Assembly (NCBI GenBank): GCA_910577075.1
Contig: CAJTKV010000009.1
Location: 1-56,046 of the forward strand
Direction of reading: 5' to 3'
Source of the DNA: an uncultured Bacilli bacterium
Lineage (GTDB): Bacteria; Bacillota_I; Bacilli_A; RF39; UBA660
DNA: 56,046 nucleotides
The translations under genes were made by a program, and so were the position numbers. Position 1 is the stretch's first letter. Each line of letters begins with the position of its first letter. A model generated the notes under the pieces. That model saw only the letters and a list, made by a program, of their open reading frames with translations, made no database searches and was not told where the DNA came from. This document shows positions 41,916-50,815 of the stretch, piece after piece.

Positions 41916-44489
41916 ATGAATATTAATGAAAATCAAATGTTAGCATCTTTTTCAGACGATTTTGTCAAATTTAGAGATGAATTCTTGAATTTGCGAAATG
42001 CAGATTATCGTCATGAAAGACAAACAGATTTAGAGGCAATACAAAAACAACAAAACGCTTCTATTGCACAACATGACATTGAGATTGCTGCTAAGAAACA
42101 AGAACTTGCCGATTTAGCCAATGATGCTACTTTAACTGATGAAGATAAGGACGTTTTAAGAACGAGAAAAGAATCCGAATTAGCTAATCTTGAGGAAGCC
42201 AAGAAAATCGATCAAGAACATATGGCTGACCAAGAGGATAAATATTATAATTCCAAGGATGAACTTCGTGATAAATTAAAAACTTTGGTCTCTGAATTTA
42301 AAGAGAAGTTAGGATATAATAATGTCTTTGGTGCACAAATGTCAAGAATAGATGTACTAAAAGCCGATATTAATAGTAGAATAGTGTCTATTTCTTATCA
42401 ATTTGAAACTATAAGACAACAATTATATGCTACTAAGAATAACGGCGATAGAAAACCATTAGCTGTTGAAATGCAAAAATTAATCGAAGAGAGAAAGAGA
42501 CTAGTTGAACTTGCTGATAAATTAGAAACATTTGAAAAGACTTTTGCCAATTTCGAGAGATACTTAGAGACAAATGATTTTATTGAAGATATGGATTTAA
42601 GTAATTTCTCTAATGCATTTGAAACAATAGCAGATGCTGTAGTAGTTGATGTTGATAAGACATTGATATCTGTTGATATTATTACAAACGAAGACGGATC
42701 ATATTCTTTAGATATGCGTTGCGGAAATAAAGTGTGCGATCCAAGACCTATTATTCCAGTAGATAAATTTAATAAGAGTGAAGTAGACTCATATTTAAAG
42801 GGTTTTGCGGGAGTTTTAGCAAATAAGACAAAAATGACAATGGATGACTTGATTTCAAGCAATGTTATTTTAAAGGCTAACGGAGTTAATTTAGGAAGAC
42901 ATCAATTTAAAAATGTTGGCGAATTATCTGAAAAAGTTAGAGATGGTAAAAAAGATGAGATTTTAGCTGCTGTTGGAGATCAACAAAACTTAGGTGACGG
43001 AAATCAACCAACACAACCAGGTGACGGAAATCAACCAACACAACCAGGTGATGGAAATCAACCAACAGGATCTGATGACGATGATTTAGATTATGGTAAT
43101 TCTAATGAACAAGCTATACAACAGTCAAATTTACCAGAACTAGATGCTCACGCAATGAAAGTTAATTCTGCGCGTAATGCACGCTCTAAGTTCTATAACA
43201 AACTTAAAGGTGTTACCTTAGTCGCCGCTGTAGGTTTAGGACTTACTGGACCAGCATTAGGAATTGGTATGGCAGGAGCTTTGATTGCGGGAGGACTTGG
43301 TGTTGCAGGTGTTGCAGCTGAAACTTATGTTAAGTTAAAAGAAAATATCAAATATGGTGCTAGAAGACATAAGATGAAGAAACTTGCTAAGAAAATGAGC
43401 AAGGAAGCAGGCGTAAATATCGAATTTGTTATGGATAACGCCAAGAGAAAAGCTGGATTTAAACTTGAAGGCGATGACCAGTTCTTAACAACTGACGATT
43501 TACGCGATCCAAATTTATTCCCAGAAGGTATGGATGATGCTATTATTGATATATTTGATGAAGGCGTTGAAAGATTAAATAAATATCGTGGCAAGGGAGA
43601 AGGCGCAAAAACTCTTAAAGAGAACCGCTTCAAGAATTTCCCTCGCATTACATTCGATAATGTTTCCGCTGCATTTGATGATTTCGGCGGAGTTAAATCT
43701 TGGAAAGAATTAAATGATTATCAATTTGATTATAATAAAATAATTCAAGCTCAAGTTGAAGAACAACAAGAAGAAGAAAATATTAATGAAAATGATCAAG
43801 TAGGAATAGTTGACCCAGATGAATTAGCAGATATGGAGGCCGCTTTGGAACAAGGCCAACAACAAAATTTGGGCGATGGAGACCAACAAAACTTGGGTGA
43901 TGGAAATCAACCAACACAACCAGGTGACGGAACTCAACAAAACTTGGGTGATGGAAATCAACCACAACCTGTAGTTGTAAATCCGTTAGCACCTTCTACA
44001 CAAGATCCTAACGTAACACAAATTCAATTCCCTCAAGACGTTCAAGATCAATTGAAATCTGATCTTACTGATTGGGTAAGAAGCGAAGTACAAGACCCTA
44101 CTAATGGAATTGAAGTAGCCGATAAATTGGAAGAAGCTATAAATGGAAGAAGAGATGAATTGTCTGAACAAAGTAGAATTGATTTAGTAAATCTATTCCA
44201 CGATGAAGTTAGCTTCACAGAAGGACAAATGGAAAAACTTGACTTCATTTGTAGACATGATAGAACATTAACAGATTTCGAAGTTAGAGAAGCTATTGCG
44301 CAACTTGAAGAAGTAAGAGCAACTCAAGGAGAAGTAGGTTTAGGCTCAGCTGTATCTACATTCCTAAGTTCGCATAGCAATTTAACTAAGGAAGACTTAG
44401 AAGCTTTACATAATTTCGATACAAGTAAGAATATGGGCTTTGAACAAGCTATAAATTCTAAGTTTAATGGTCAAGCACCTACTTTATAG
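41916..44489 (+). CDS. Large unknown protein with hydrophobic hairpin and GDGNQPTQP repeats
   Basis: 857 residues, no signal peptide. The first 220 residues are charged and helical (coiled coil). Two repeat tracts of Gly-Asp-Gly-Asn-Gln-Pro-Thr/Gln-Gln-Asn-Leu type interrupt it (about 355-385 and 648-690). Between them lies one glycine/alanine-rich hydrophobic segment (about 430-465, with VGLGLTGPALGIGMAGALIAGGLGVAGVAAE), long enough for a membrane hairpin, followed by a basic stretch. No enzymatic motif seen. Strong GGAGGAAAC site and its own promoter suggest good expression. Followed by two small genes; the first probably shares the transcript. Confidence 0.78.
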   Translation: MNINENQMLASFSDDFVKFRDEFLNLRNADYRHERQTDLEAIQKQQNASIAQHDIEIAAKKQELADLANDATLTDEDKDVLRTRKESELANLEEAKKIDQEHMADQEDKYYNSKDELRDKLKTLVSEFKEKLGYNNVFGAQMSRIDVLKADINSRIVSISYQFETIRQQLYATKNNGDRKPLAVEMQKLIEERKRLVELADKLETFEKTFANFERYLETNDFIEDMDLSNFSNAFETIADAVVVDVDKTLISVDIITNEDGSYSLDMRCGNKVCDPRPIIPVDKFNKSEVDSYLKGFAGVLANKTKMTMDDLISSNVILKANGVNLGRHQFKNVGELSEKVRDGKKDEILAAVGDQQNLGDGNQPTQPGDGNQPTQPGDGNQPTGSDDDDLDYGNSNEQAIQQSNLPELDAHAMKVNSARNARSKFYNKLKGVTLVAAVGLGLTGPALGIGMAGALIAGGLGVAGVAAETYVKLKENIKYGARRHKMKKLAKKMSKEAGVNIEFVMDNAKRKAGFKLEGDDQFLTTDDLRDPNLFPEGMDDAIIDIFDEGVERLNKYRGKGEGAKTLKENRFKNFPRITFDNVSAAFDDFGGVKSWKELNDYQFDYNKIIQAQVEEQQEEENINENDQVGIVDPDELADMEAALEQGQQQNLGDGDQQNLGDGNQPTQPGDGTQQNLGDGNQPQPVVVNPLAPSTQDPNVTQIQFPQDVQDQLKSDLTDWVRSEVQDPTNGIEVADKLEEAINGRRDELSEQSRIDLVNLFHDEVSFTEGQMEKLDFICRHDRTLTDFEVREAIAQLEEVRATQGEVGLGSAVSTFLSSHSNLTKEDLEALHNFDTSKNMGFEQAINSKFNGQAPTL
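42993..43067 (+). repeat. 27-bp tandem repeat inside coding sequence
   Basis: Units of 27 bp beginning GGTGACGGAAATCAACC at 42993 and 43020 are identical, with a shortened third copy from 43047 that differs by one base. Each encodes GDGNQPTQP. Confidence 0.9.
43858..43969 (+). repeat. Second tract of related coding repeats
   Basis: Alternating units encoding QQNLGDG and NQPTQPGDG repeat here, related at DNA level to the tract at 42993. It looks like a duplicated spacer. Confidence 0.8.
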
Positions 44490-44510
44490 ATAACAGAAGG
44501 AGAATAGAAT

Positions 44511-44804
44511 ATGATAGAGGTTGGAAATATTGTTACTCTTGAAAATCAACAAGAGTACTTGTTACTAGAGACATTAGAAAAAAACGGAAAGAAATACATC
44601 TATGCTGTAAGAGTATTAGAGGATGAAACTCCAACAGATGAATTCCTAATATTTGAATCAATTAGAAGCAATGAAGATGATTATATGAAAGTTGTTTCAG
44701 ATAAAGCATTATATGATGAATTGATTGAAGATTTTAAAGATATCGTAGCTGATAAGGTAGTTGATGGTATCTTAGATGATGACGATGAAGAAGAAGCTGC
44801 TTAG
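44511..44804 (+). CDS. DUF1292/YrzB-like small acidic protein
   Basis: 97 residues beginning VGNIVTLENQQEYLLLETLEKNGKKYIYAVRVLED, the pattern of the DUF1292 (YrzB-like) family, with an acidic tail DDDDEEEAA. Family role is unknown. 21 bases after the large repeat protein, with AAGGAGA before the start; terminator overlaps the stop. Confidence 0.75.
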   Translation: MIEVGNIVTLENQQEYLLLETLEKNGKKYIYAVRVLEDETPTDEFLIFESIRSNEDDYMKVVSDKALYDELIEDFKDIVADKVVDGILDDDDEEEAA

Positions 44805-44815
44805 GCTTCTTTTTT
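44791..44815 (+). terminator. Intrinsic terminator
   Basis: AAGAAGC (44791-44797) / GCTTCTT (44805-44811), 7-base loop and T run, spanning the stop codon. Confidence 0.8.
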
Positions 44816-44865
44816 ATGTATAAATATGTTAATTATGCTAATAATACTATTGAGGAGAGATAATA

Positions 44866-45405
44866 GTGAAAAAAATAATAGCTTTACTGGCAGTATCAAT
44901 TCTTTGTCTAACTGGCTGTGCTTTGATGAATAAAACCCCAGCAGATTCTGTTAAAAAATTTCTAAATAATTATAAAAACAATGATCAAGTAGTAGTTGAT
45001 GAACTTAATGACTATTTGACGACAGAGGAATTAAGCGATGATGAAATGAAGGATTATCGTGAAATTTATTTAAGGCAGTATAGCAATATGAATTATGAAA
45101 TTAAAAATGAAAAAATAGATGGAGATAAGGCTGAAGTTGAAGTGCAAATTACCGTTTATGATTATTATAAGACTAACAAAGAATCAGGAGACTATTTGAC
45201 GGCAAATAAAGCCGATTTCGTTGGAGATAATGGCGATATTGATCTAACCAAGTATCTATCTTATAAGATAAGTAAATTATTAGATACGACGGATACTGTA
45301 GATTATACTCTAACATTGACTCTTAATAAAGTAGATGATAAATGGGAAATTGATCCATTAACAACAGAACAGTTAACAAAATTACACGGAACTTATGAAT
45401 ACTAG
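44866..45405 (+). CDS. Small lipoprotein, unknown
   Basis: 179 residues from a GTG start (GAGGAGAG upstream). Signal peptide with lipobox LTGC (Cys18). The mature part (SVKKFLNNYKNNDQ-, then beta strands ending LNKVDDKWEIDPL) looks like an NTF2-like/DUF4878-type fold found in many Firmicutes lipoproteins. Role unknown. A terminator includes its stop codon. Confidence 0.78.
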   Translation: MKKIIALLAVSILCLTGCALMNKTPADSVKKFLNNYKNNDQVVVDELNDYLTTEELSDDEMKDYREIYLRQYSNMNYEIKNEKIDGDKAEVEVQITVYDYYKTNKESGDYLTANKADFVGDNGDIDLTKYLSYKISKLLDTTDTVDYTLTLTLNKVDDKWEIDPLTTEQLTKLHGTYEY

Positions 45406-45425
45406 AGAAAATCTAGTATTTTTTC
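45398..45425 (+). terminator. Intrinsic terminator
   Basis: A 9-bp perfect stem AATACTAGA (45398-45406) / TCTAGTATT (45412-45420), 5-base loop, T run. Confidence 0.85.
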
Positions 45426-45459
45426 ATATTTAGGAATCTAGGACATATTATTAAATAAA

Positions 45460-45486
45460 TTAGCAAATACTATTGACAAGTGCTAA
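45460..45486 (+). promoter_or_regulatory. Second, diverged CIRCE-like element over the -35 box
   Basis: TTAGCA-AAT, nine bases, AAG-TGCTAA: the six outer bases of each arm are perfect CIRCE (TTAGCA/TGCTAA) at the exact spacing of the family, but four of the six inner arm bases differ from CTC/GAG. It overlaps the -35 TTGACA. Confidence 0.6.
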
Positions 45487-45501
45487 TAGGTGCTATATAA
45501 T
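45473..45501 (+). promoter_or_regulatory. Consensus promoter of hrcA-grpE-dnaK
   Basis: TTGACA (45473-45478), 17-bp spacer, TATAAT (45496-45501): perfect match to the sigma-A consensus, flanked by CIRCE elements. Confidence 0.9.
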
Positions 45502-45505
45502 TAAT

Positions 45506-45532
45506 TTAGCACTGGAAATAACAGAGTGCTAG
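45506..45532 (+). promoter_or_regulatory. CIRCE operator (HrcA binding site)
   Basis: TTAGCACT-G, nine bases, GAGTGCTA-G: matches CIRCE (TTAGCACTC-N9-GAGTGCTAA) at 16 of 18 arm positions. It overlaps the predicted transcription start and ends 11 bases before the hrcA ATG. Confidence 0.95.
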
Positions 45533-45543
45533 GATGTGATTTA

Positions 45544-46554
45544 ATGGGAGAGAGACAAGAACAATTACTGAAAGAAATAGTTGAAGTTTATATTCAAACA
45601 TTTAAGCCAATTAGTTCTAAATCTTTAGTCGATAAATTTAAATGTTCATCAGCGACAATTCGCAATGATATGAGTATCTTAGAAAATTTAAACTATATCG
45701 AAAAAGAACATACATCAAGTGGAAGAATACCATCAGAAGCAGGATATCGCTACTATGTAAAAAAATTGATGGAACCAAAGGAAATGACTGGTGAAGATGT
45801 CTTAAAACTCCAGACAATTCTTTCTAATAATCAGCTTGTAGTATCAGATGCCATTACTAAATGTATGGAAATTATCAGTGATATTACACATTATACAAGT
45901 GTCGTTATTGGACCATCTAAGAGTAGTAATACTTTAAAACAGATTAGTATAATACCTTTAGATGAAGATGACGATGAATCGGGAGACAGAAGAGTTGTAG
46001 CCGTCTTGATTACTAACAAGGGCATTGTTGAAAATAAGCAGGTAAATGTTGGCTCCAATATCAATTTGCGGGAATTAATTAAAACTAGCGAGATAATCAA
46101 TAAGGCTTTGGTAGGAACACCTTTAGACAAGGTAACTGAGAGACTAGAACTTGAAGTTAAACCCAAAATTAAAGAAGTAATTGAACGTTATGATGAAGTA
46201 TGTAACTTCTTCTCATCGGCTTTCCAGGATTTTACAATGAATAATTCAGATATCGTATTTGGCGGTAAGACAAATATCTTAGATTTTAAAGAATATGAGG
46301 AACCCGAAAAACTTAAAGATATGGTATCTAAATTGGAAAATGTGGAATTGGTAAAACACATTGAAACAAATGAACAGGGCGTTAATATCTACATTGGCGA
46401 AGAGACGGAATTTGACCCCGATGTAACGATTATTAAGACGCATTATCAAGTGGGTAATGATGAAGGAACTTTGGCGATTATTGGCCCAAAGAGAATGGAA
46501 TATGACAAAGTTGTAACCTTACTTAATTTCTTGAAAAGTTACATTGAAAAATAA
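45544..46554 (+). CDS. hrcA: Heat-shock repressor HrcA
   Basis: 336 residues from the ATG 11 bases after CIRCE. N-terminal winged helix: QEQLLKEIVEVYIQTFKPISSKSLVDKF, then SSATIRNDMSILENLNYIEKEHTSSGRIPSEAGYRYYV, the HrcA hallmark. The C-terminal dimerisation domain ends LAIIGPKRMEYDKVVTLLNFL. HrcA binds CIRCE, aided by GroEL, and represses chaperone genes. First gene of the heat-shock operon. Confidence 0.97.
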   Translation: MGERQEQLLKEIVEVYIQTFKPISSKSLVDKFKCSSATIRNDMSILENLNYIEKEHTSSGRIPSEAGYRYYVKKLMEPKEMTGEDVLKLQTILSNNQLVVSDAITKCMEIISDITHYTSVVIGPSKSSNTLKQISIIPLDEDDDESGDRRVVAVLITNKGIVENKQVNVGSNINLRELIKTSEIINKALVGTPLDKVTERLELEVKPKIKEVIERYDEVCNFFSSAFQDFTMNNSDIVFGGKTNILDFKEYEEPEKLKDMVSKLENVELVKHIETNEQGVNIYIGEETEFDPDVTIIKTHYQVGNDEGTLAIIGPKRMEYDKVVTLLNFLKSYIEK

Positions 46555-46568
46555 GGAAAGAGGGCATC

Positions 46569-47111
46569 ATGGAAGAAAATAAGGAAATCTTGAACGAAGA
46601 ACAAAATGTTCAAGAAAAAAAAGAAGTAAAAGAAAATAAAAAGATAAATAAACACAAAGATAAGCACCAAGAGGAATTAATTAAATTACAAGAACTTCTT
46701 GGTCAAGAAAAGGAAAAATCGATGCGTATACAGGCCGAAATGATGAACTTTAAGCGCCGCAAGGAAGAAGAAGTTGATCAATTTAAGAAGTATGCCAATG
46801 AAGATATATTAAAGCAATTAATTGCTGTATGTGATAATTTTGAGAGAGCTTTGGGAATGGAAACTAAGGAAAATGAGGAATTCCTAAAGGGCTTTAAAAT
46901 GATGTATACGAATATATTAAATATATTGAATAATAATGGTGTAGTCGAAATCGAGGCTTTAAATGCTCCTTTTGATCCGAATATCCATCAAGCGGTACTT
47001 ACGGAAGTAAAAGAGGGAGTAGAACCTGGTATCGTAATAGATGTATTACAAAAAGGCTACATGTATAAAGATCGTGTGCTAAGAGCTACGATGGTTAAAG
47101 TAAGTGAATAA
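46569..47111 (+). CDS. grpE: Nucleotide-exchange factor GrpE
   Basis: 180 residues. A charged N-terminal coiled coil is followed by AEMMNFKRRKEEEVDQFKKYANEDILKQLIAVCDNFERAL and the C-terminal beta domain (FDPNIHQAVLTEV, QKGYMYKDRVLRATMVKVSE). GrpE releases ADP from DnaK. Spaced 14 bases from hrcA and 17 from dnaK. Confidence 0.97.
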   Translation: MEENKEILNEEQNVQEKKEVKENKKINKHKDKHQEELIKLQELLGQEKEKSMRIQAEMMNFKRRKEEEVDQFKKYANEDILKQLIAVCDNFERALGMETKENEEFLKGFKMMYTNILNILNNNGVVEIEALNAPFDPNIHQAVLTEVKEGVEPGIVIDVLQKGYMYKDRVLRATMVKVSE

Positions 47112-47128
47112 TTGAAAGGAAGATAAAT

Positions 47129-48949
47129 ATGGGAAAAATAATAGGAATTGATTTAGGAACAACTAATAGTTGTTGTGCTGTACTTGAAGGAGGAACTCCT
47201 ACAGTTATAGCAAATGCTGAAGGAGATAGAACAACTCCATCAGTTGTTGCTTTTAAAGGTGATGATGAATTAGTAGGTGTACAAGCTAAGAGACAAGCTG
47301 TTACAAATGCGAGTAATACCATTGCCTCTATCAAAAGATTGATGGGTACTAGTAAAAAGGTCGAAGCTAACGGCAAAAAATATACTGCTGAAGAGATTAG
47401 TGCTAAAATTTTAATGAAGATTAAAAAGGATGCTGAAGCTTACTTAGGTGAGCCAGTTACTAAAGCCGTTATTACAGTTCCAGCATACTTTAATGATGCT
47501 GAAAGACAAGCTACTAAGAATGCTGGTAAGATTGCTGGATTAGAAGTTGAAAGAATTGTAAATGAGCCAACGGCTGCTGCACTTGCCTATGGTCTTGATA
47601 AACAAGATAAGCTACAAACTATCTTAGTTTATGACTTAGGTGGTGGTACATTCGATGTATCTATTCTAGAATTAGGTGATGGGGTATATGAAGTTAAATC
47701 AACTAGCGGTAATAACCGTCTAGGTGGAGATGACTTTGATAATCGTGTAATGGATTACATTGTTGAAGAAATTAAGAAGGATACTAAAGCCGATATCAAA
47801 GATGATAAGATGGCTATGCAACGTGTTAAGGATGAAGCCGAAAAAGCTAAGAAAGATCTATCGAATGCCACGACAACGACTATCAGCTTGCCATTTATTG
47901 CTCAAGTTGATGGAAGTCCTGTTAACTTTGAAATGGATTTAACGAGAGCTAAATTTGAAGATTTAAATAAGGATTTATTCGATTCAACCTTGGATTCTGT
48001 AAGAAAGGCCTTAAAGGATGCTAAGTTAAAGAACACAGATATTGATCAAGTTGTTTTAGTTGGTGGATCAACTAGAATTCCTTACATCCAAGAACTAGTT
48101 AAGAAGGAATTAGGAAAAGAGCCAAATAAGAGTGTTAACCCAGATGAAGTAGTTGCTATGGGTGCTGCTATTCAAGGTGGTGTATTGACAGGAGAGGTTG
48201 AAGATTTAGTATTACTAGATGTAACACCATTATCCTTAGGTATTGAAACTCTTGGAGATGTTATGACTGTATTAATCCCAAGAAATACAACTATTCCAAC
48301 GAGTAAGAGTCAAGTATTCTCAACAGCTGCTGATAATCAACCAGCTGTAGATATTCATGTATTACAAGGTGAGAGAACCATGGCTGCGGACAATAAAACG
48401 CTTGGAAGATTTCAGCTTACAGATATTCCTCCAGCAAGAAGAGGTGTGCCACAAATCGAAGTTACATTTGATATCGATGCCAACGGTATTGTTAATGTTA
48501 AGGCTAAAGACTTAGGTACAAATAAAGAACAAAAGATAACAATTACTTCAAACACTAACTTAAGCGATGAAGAAATTGATAAGATGATGAAGGAAGCTGA
48601 GGCCAATAAAGAGGCTGATGAAAAGCGTAAAGAACTAGCTGATGCTAAGAATGATGCTGAACAAGCTATATTTGCTGCTGAAGGAGCAATTCGTGATTTA
48701 GGCGATAAAGTATCAGAAGATGAAAAGAAAACGATAAATGAATTAACCGATAAAGTCAAAGATGCTTTAAAGACCGATGAATTAGAGGAAATAAAGGAGG
48801 CAACTTCTAAATTACAAGAAAAAGCTATGGAATTAGCTGGTCGTGTATACGAAGAAGCTGCTAAAGAAGCCGAAGCCTCTAAAGATACAAAAAAAGATAA
48901 AAAAGACGATGAAGACGAAGTAAGCGAAGCCGAATTTGTCGAAAAATAA
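47129..48949 (+). CDS. dnaK: Chaperone DnaK (Hsp70)
   Basis: 606 residues. Full Hsp70: IIGIDLGTTNSCCAVLEGG, VPAYFNDAERQATKNAG, IVYDLGGGTFDVSILE-type signatures, VLVGGSTRIPYIQ, the LLDVTPLSLGIET linker, and a substrate-binding domain with helical lid. The tail ends KDDEDEVSEAEFVEK, an EEVD-like bacterial acidic end. Strong coupling to grpE. A terminator follows, separating it partly from pepF and dnaJ. Confidence 0.98.
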   Translation: MGKIIGIDLGTTNSCCAVLEGGTPTVIANAEGDRTTPSVVAFKGDDELVGVQAKRQAVTNASNTIASIKRLMGTSKKVEANGKKYTAEEISAKILMKIKKDAEAYLGEPVTKAVITVPAYFNDAERQATKNAGKIAGLEVERIVNEPTAAALAYGLDKQDKLQTILVYDLGGGTFDVSILELGDGVYEVKSTSGNNRLGGDDFDNRVMDYIVEEIKKDTKADIKDDKMAMQRVKDEAEKAKKDLSNATTTTISLPFIAQVDGSPVNFEMDLTRAKFEDLNKDLFDSTLDSVRKALKDAKLKNTDIDQVVLVGGSTRIPYIQELVKKELGKEPNKSVNPDEVVAMGAAIQGGVLTGEVEDLVLLDVTPLSLGIETLGDVMTVLIPRNTTIPTSKSQVFSTAADNQPAVDIHVLQGERTMAADNKTLGRFQLTDIPPARRGVPQIEVTFDIDANGIVNVKAKDLGTNKEQKITITSNTNLSDEEIDKMMKEAEANKEADEKRKELADAKNDAEQAIFAAEGAIRDLGDKVSEDEKKTINELTDKVKDALKTDELEEIKEATSKLQEKAMELAGRVYEEAAKEAEASKDTKKDKKDDEDEVSEAEFVEK

Positions 48950-48955
48950 TTACTG

Positions 48956-48986
48956 ATTAATGGGGATTTATCTCCCCATTAATTTT
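48956..48986 (+). terminator. Terminator after dnaK
   Basis: An 11-bp perfect stem ATTAATGGGGA (48956-48966) / TCCCCATTAAT (48973-48983), 6-base loop, but only four T. It is likely partial, lowering downstream expression. Confidence 0.75.
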
Positions 48987-49016
48987 GGTTATAAAAATGC
49001 AGGAAGGAATAAATTT

Positions 49017-50810
49017 ATGAAGAGAAGCGAAATTAAAGAGGAATATAAGTGGGATAATAGTGATCTTTACAAGTCTTGGGAAGATTGGACAAAAGATTAT
49101 GAAAGAGTTCCGGCATTGATAGACAGTTTGCTAAAATATAAGGGTCACTTGTTAGACTCTCCAAAGACTTTGCTAGAATACTTTACCGAAAGTGAGAGTG
49201 TTGAAAAAATAATCGAAAGATTGGAATTTTTTACCTTTCTCTCTTGTGATGTTGATATAACGGATAGTGATGCTCAGAGGAATGATAGTGCTATTAATGC
49301 GATTATTGCTGATTATAACAGTAAAATGGCTTTTGTTACTCCAGAATTGATGAGCAAAGGTGCCGAAATATTTGACGAGTTTATAAAATCTGAGCCCCAG
49401 TTGGCACCTTATGAGAGAGTATTAAAAGAGCCATTTCGCCTAAAGGAGCATTTGCTTGACGAAAGAGGTGAAGCCATATTTGCAGATTATGATGCGGCAA
49501 GTCAAAATTACACAAAGAGCAGTCAATTCATTCGAAGTAAAGAACTTAGATTTGATCCCATTACTTTGCCAACAGGAGAAGTAATCGAAATAAATGATAG
49601 TTCTTCGGATAAGTATTTGCGAAGCATAGATCGTGATGTTAGACGCCAGACAAATGAGTCTATGGTCAAAGCCTATAAAAATAATATTAGCAGTTTGGCT
49701 TCTAATTATATTGGCTTTGTTCGCAATCATGAAATTGAAGCAAAGTACCGCGGATATGAGTCCCAATTAGATAAAGTTTTGCAAGAGCGAAAAATTCCTC
49801 GTAAAGTCTATGATAAATTGATGGAGTCCTTGAGAAAATACAATTATGTCTATGATGGATATATTAAAATACATAAAGATACGTTTAAATTAGATGAGGT
49901 TCATTCCTATGATATGTATCCTCAATTGACAAAAGAGATTCTAAAAGAATATACTTTTGAAGAGGCTAAGAAAATAGTCTTAGATACTTTCTCAATATAT
50001 GGCAGTTGGTATACGGATGTTTTAAAAATGGCTTTTGATAAGCGATTAGTAGATATAATGCCAAGTGAAGAAAAAGTAGGAGGATGGTCTTGTGCCTATA
50101 CGCCATTTAACAATCCTCGCGTATTTGGCAGTTTCTATAATCAGATTATGGACATCTCTAGTTTATCGCATGAACTTGGACATTTTGTCAATCAGTATTT
50201 TACAATAAATAATCAAATTCCTTTAGAAATATATCAGGATACTTCAACAGCAGAAGTTGCTTCATTAACTAATGAGATTATCTTTTCCAACATAATCAAA
50301 GATCGCGAAAATGATAAAAGCGTAAAAATGTGCGTAATTGGCAATTTCTTAAAAATTTTTGCTAGTAATTTCTTTGGTGCGGGAAGAGAGGCAATCTTTG
50401 AAGAACGTGTTCATGAATGTGTACGCTTAGGTAAGCCTGCTGACGCGGAAATTTTTAATGATATATGGCTTAAATCTGTTAGGGAGATGTATGGAGATAC
50501 AATAAAGGATTATAATGAAAATACTTGGGCGTGTATTCCTCACTTTTATATGGGTAATGGCTATTATGTCTATAACTATTCTATTGCGATTATTTGTGCT
50601 TGCAATGTGGCATCAAAGATTTTGAATAAGGAAGAGGGATTCCTTGATAAATACCGCGAATTTTTGAAAATAGGATCAAATATAGCTCCTATGGATGCCT
50701 TAAAATCAATCGGAATTGATTTGAGCACTGATGAACCATATGCGGTTGCAATAGAGATGTTTGAAGATGCAATAAGGGAATACGGAAAAATTTTGAATGA
50801 GGTTAGGTGA
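49017..50810 (+). CDS. pepF: Oligoendopeptidase F-type zinc peptidase (M3)
   Basis: 597 residues from the ATG after GGAAGGA (a longer frame would run through the terminator). Zinc site HELGH (His385, Glu386, His389) and the downstream Glu in STAEVASLTNE. FVNQYF and the C-terminal YNYSIAIICACNVA region are typical of M3B PepF. Cytoplasmic enzyme that cleaves short peptides. It sits unusually between dnaK and dnaJ; dnaJ begins 5 bases after its stop. Confidence 0.93.
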   Translation: MKRSEIKEEYKWDNSDLYKSWEDWTKDYERVPALIDSLLKYKGHLLDSPKTLLEYFTESESVEKIIERLEFFTFLSCDVDITDSDAQRNDSAINAIIADYNSKMAFVTPELMSKGAEIFDEFIKSEPQLAPYERVLKEPFRLKEHLLDERGEAIFADYDAASQNYTKSSQFIRSKELRFDPITLPTGEVIEINDSSSDKYLRSIDRDVRRQTNESMVKAYKNNISSLASNYIGFVRNHEIEAKYRGYESQLDKVLQERKIPRKVYDKLMESLRKYNYVYDGYIKIHKDTFKLDEVHSYDMYPQLTKEILKEYTFEEAKKIVLDTFSIYGSWYTDVLKMAFDKRLVDIMPSEEKVGGWSCAYTPFNNPRVFGSFYNQIMDISSLSHELGHFVNQYFTINNQIPLEIYQDTSTAEVASLTNEIIFSNIIKDRENDKSVKMCVIGNFLKIFASNFFGAGREAIFEERVHECVRLGKPADAEIFNDIWLKSVREMYGDTIKDYNENTWACIPHFYMGNGYYVYNYSIAIICACNVASKILNKEEGFLDKYREFLKIGSNIAPMDALKSIGIDLSTDEPYAVAIEMFEDAIREYGKILNEVR

Positions 50811-50815
50811 AGATA

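Noticed and set aside
42398..42862. 154-residue minus-strand open frame inside the 857-residue protein gene
   Set aside because: Antisense shadow with the same Ser/Leu/Phe-rich composition; no ribosome binding site. The same holds for the frames at 41135-41593, 38549-39001 and 48412-48759.
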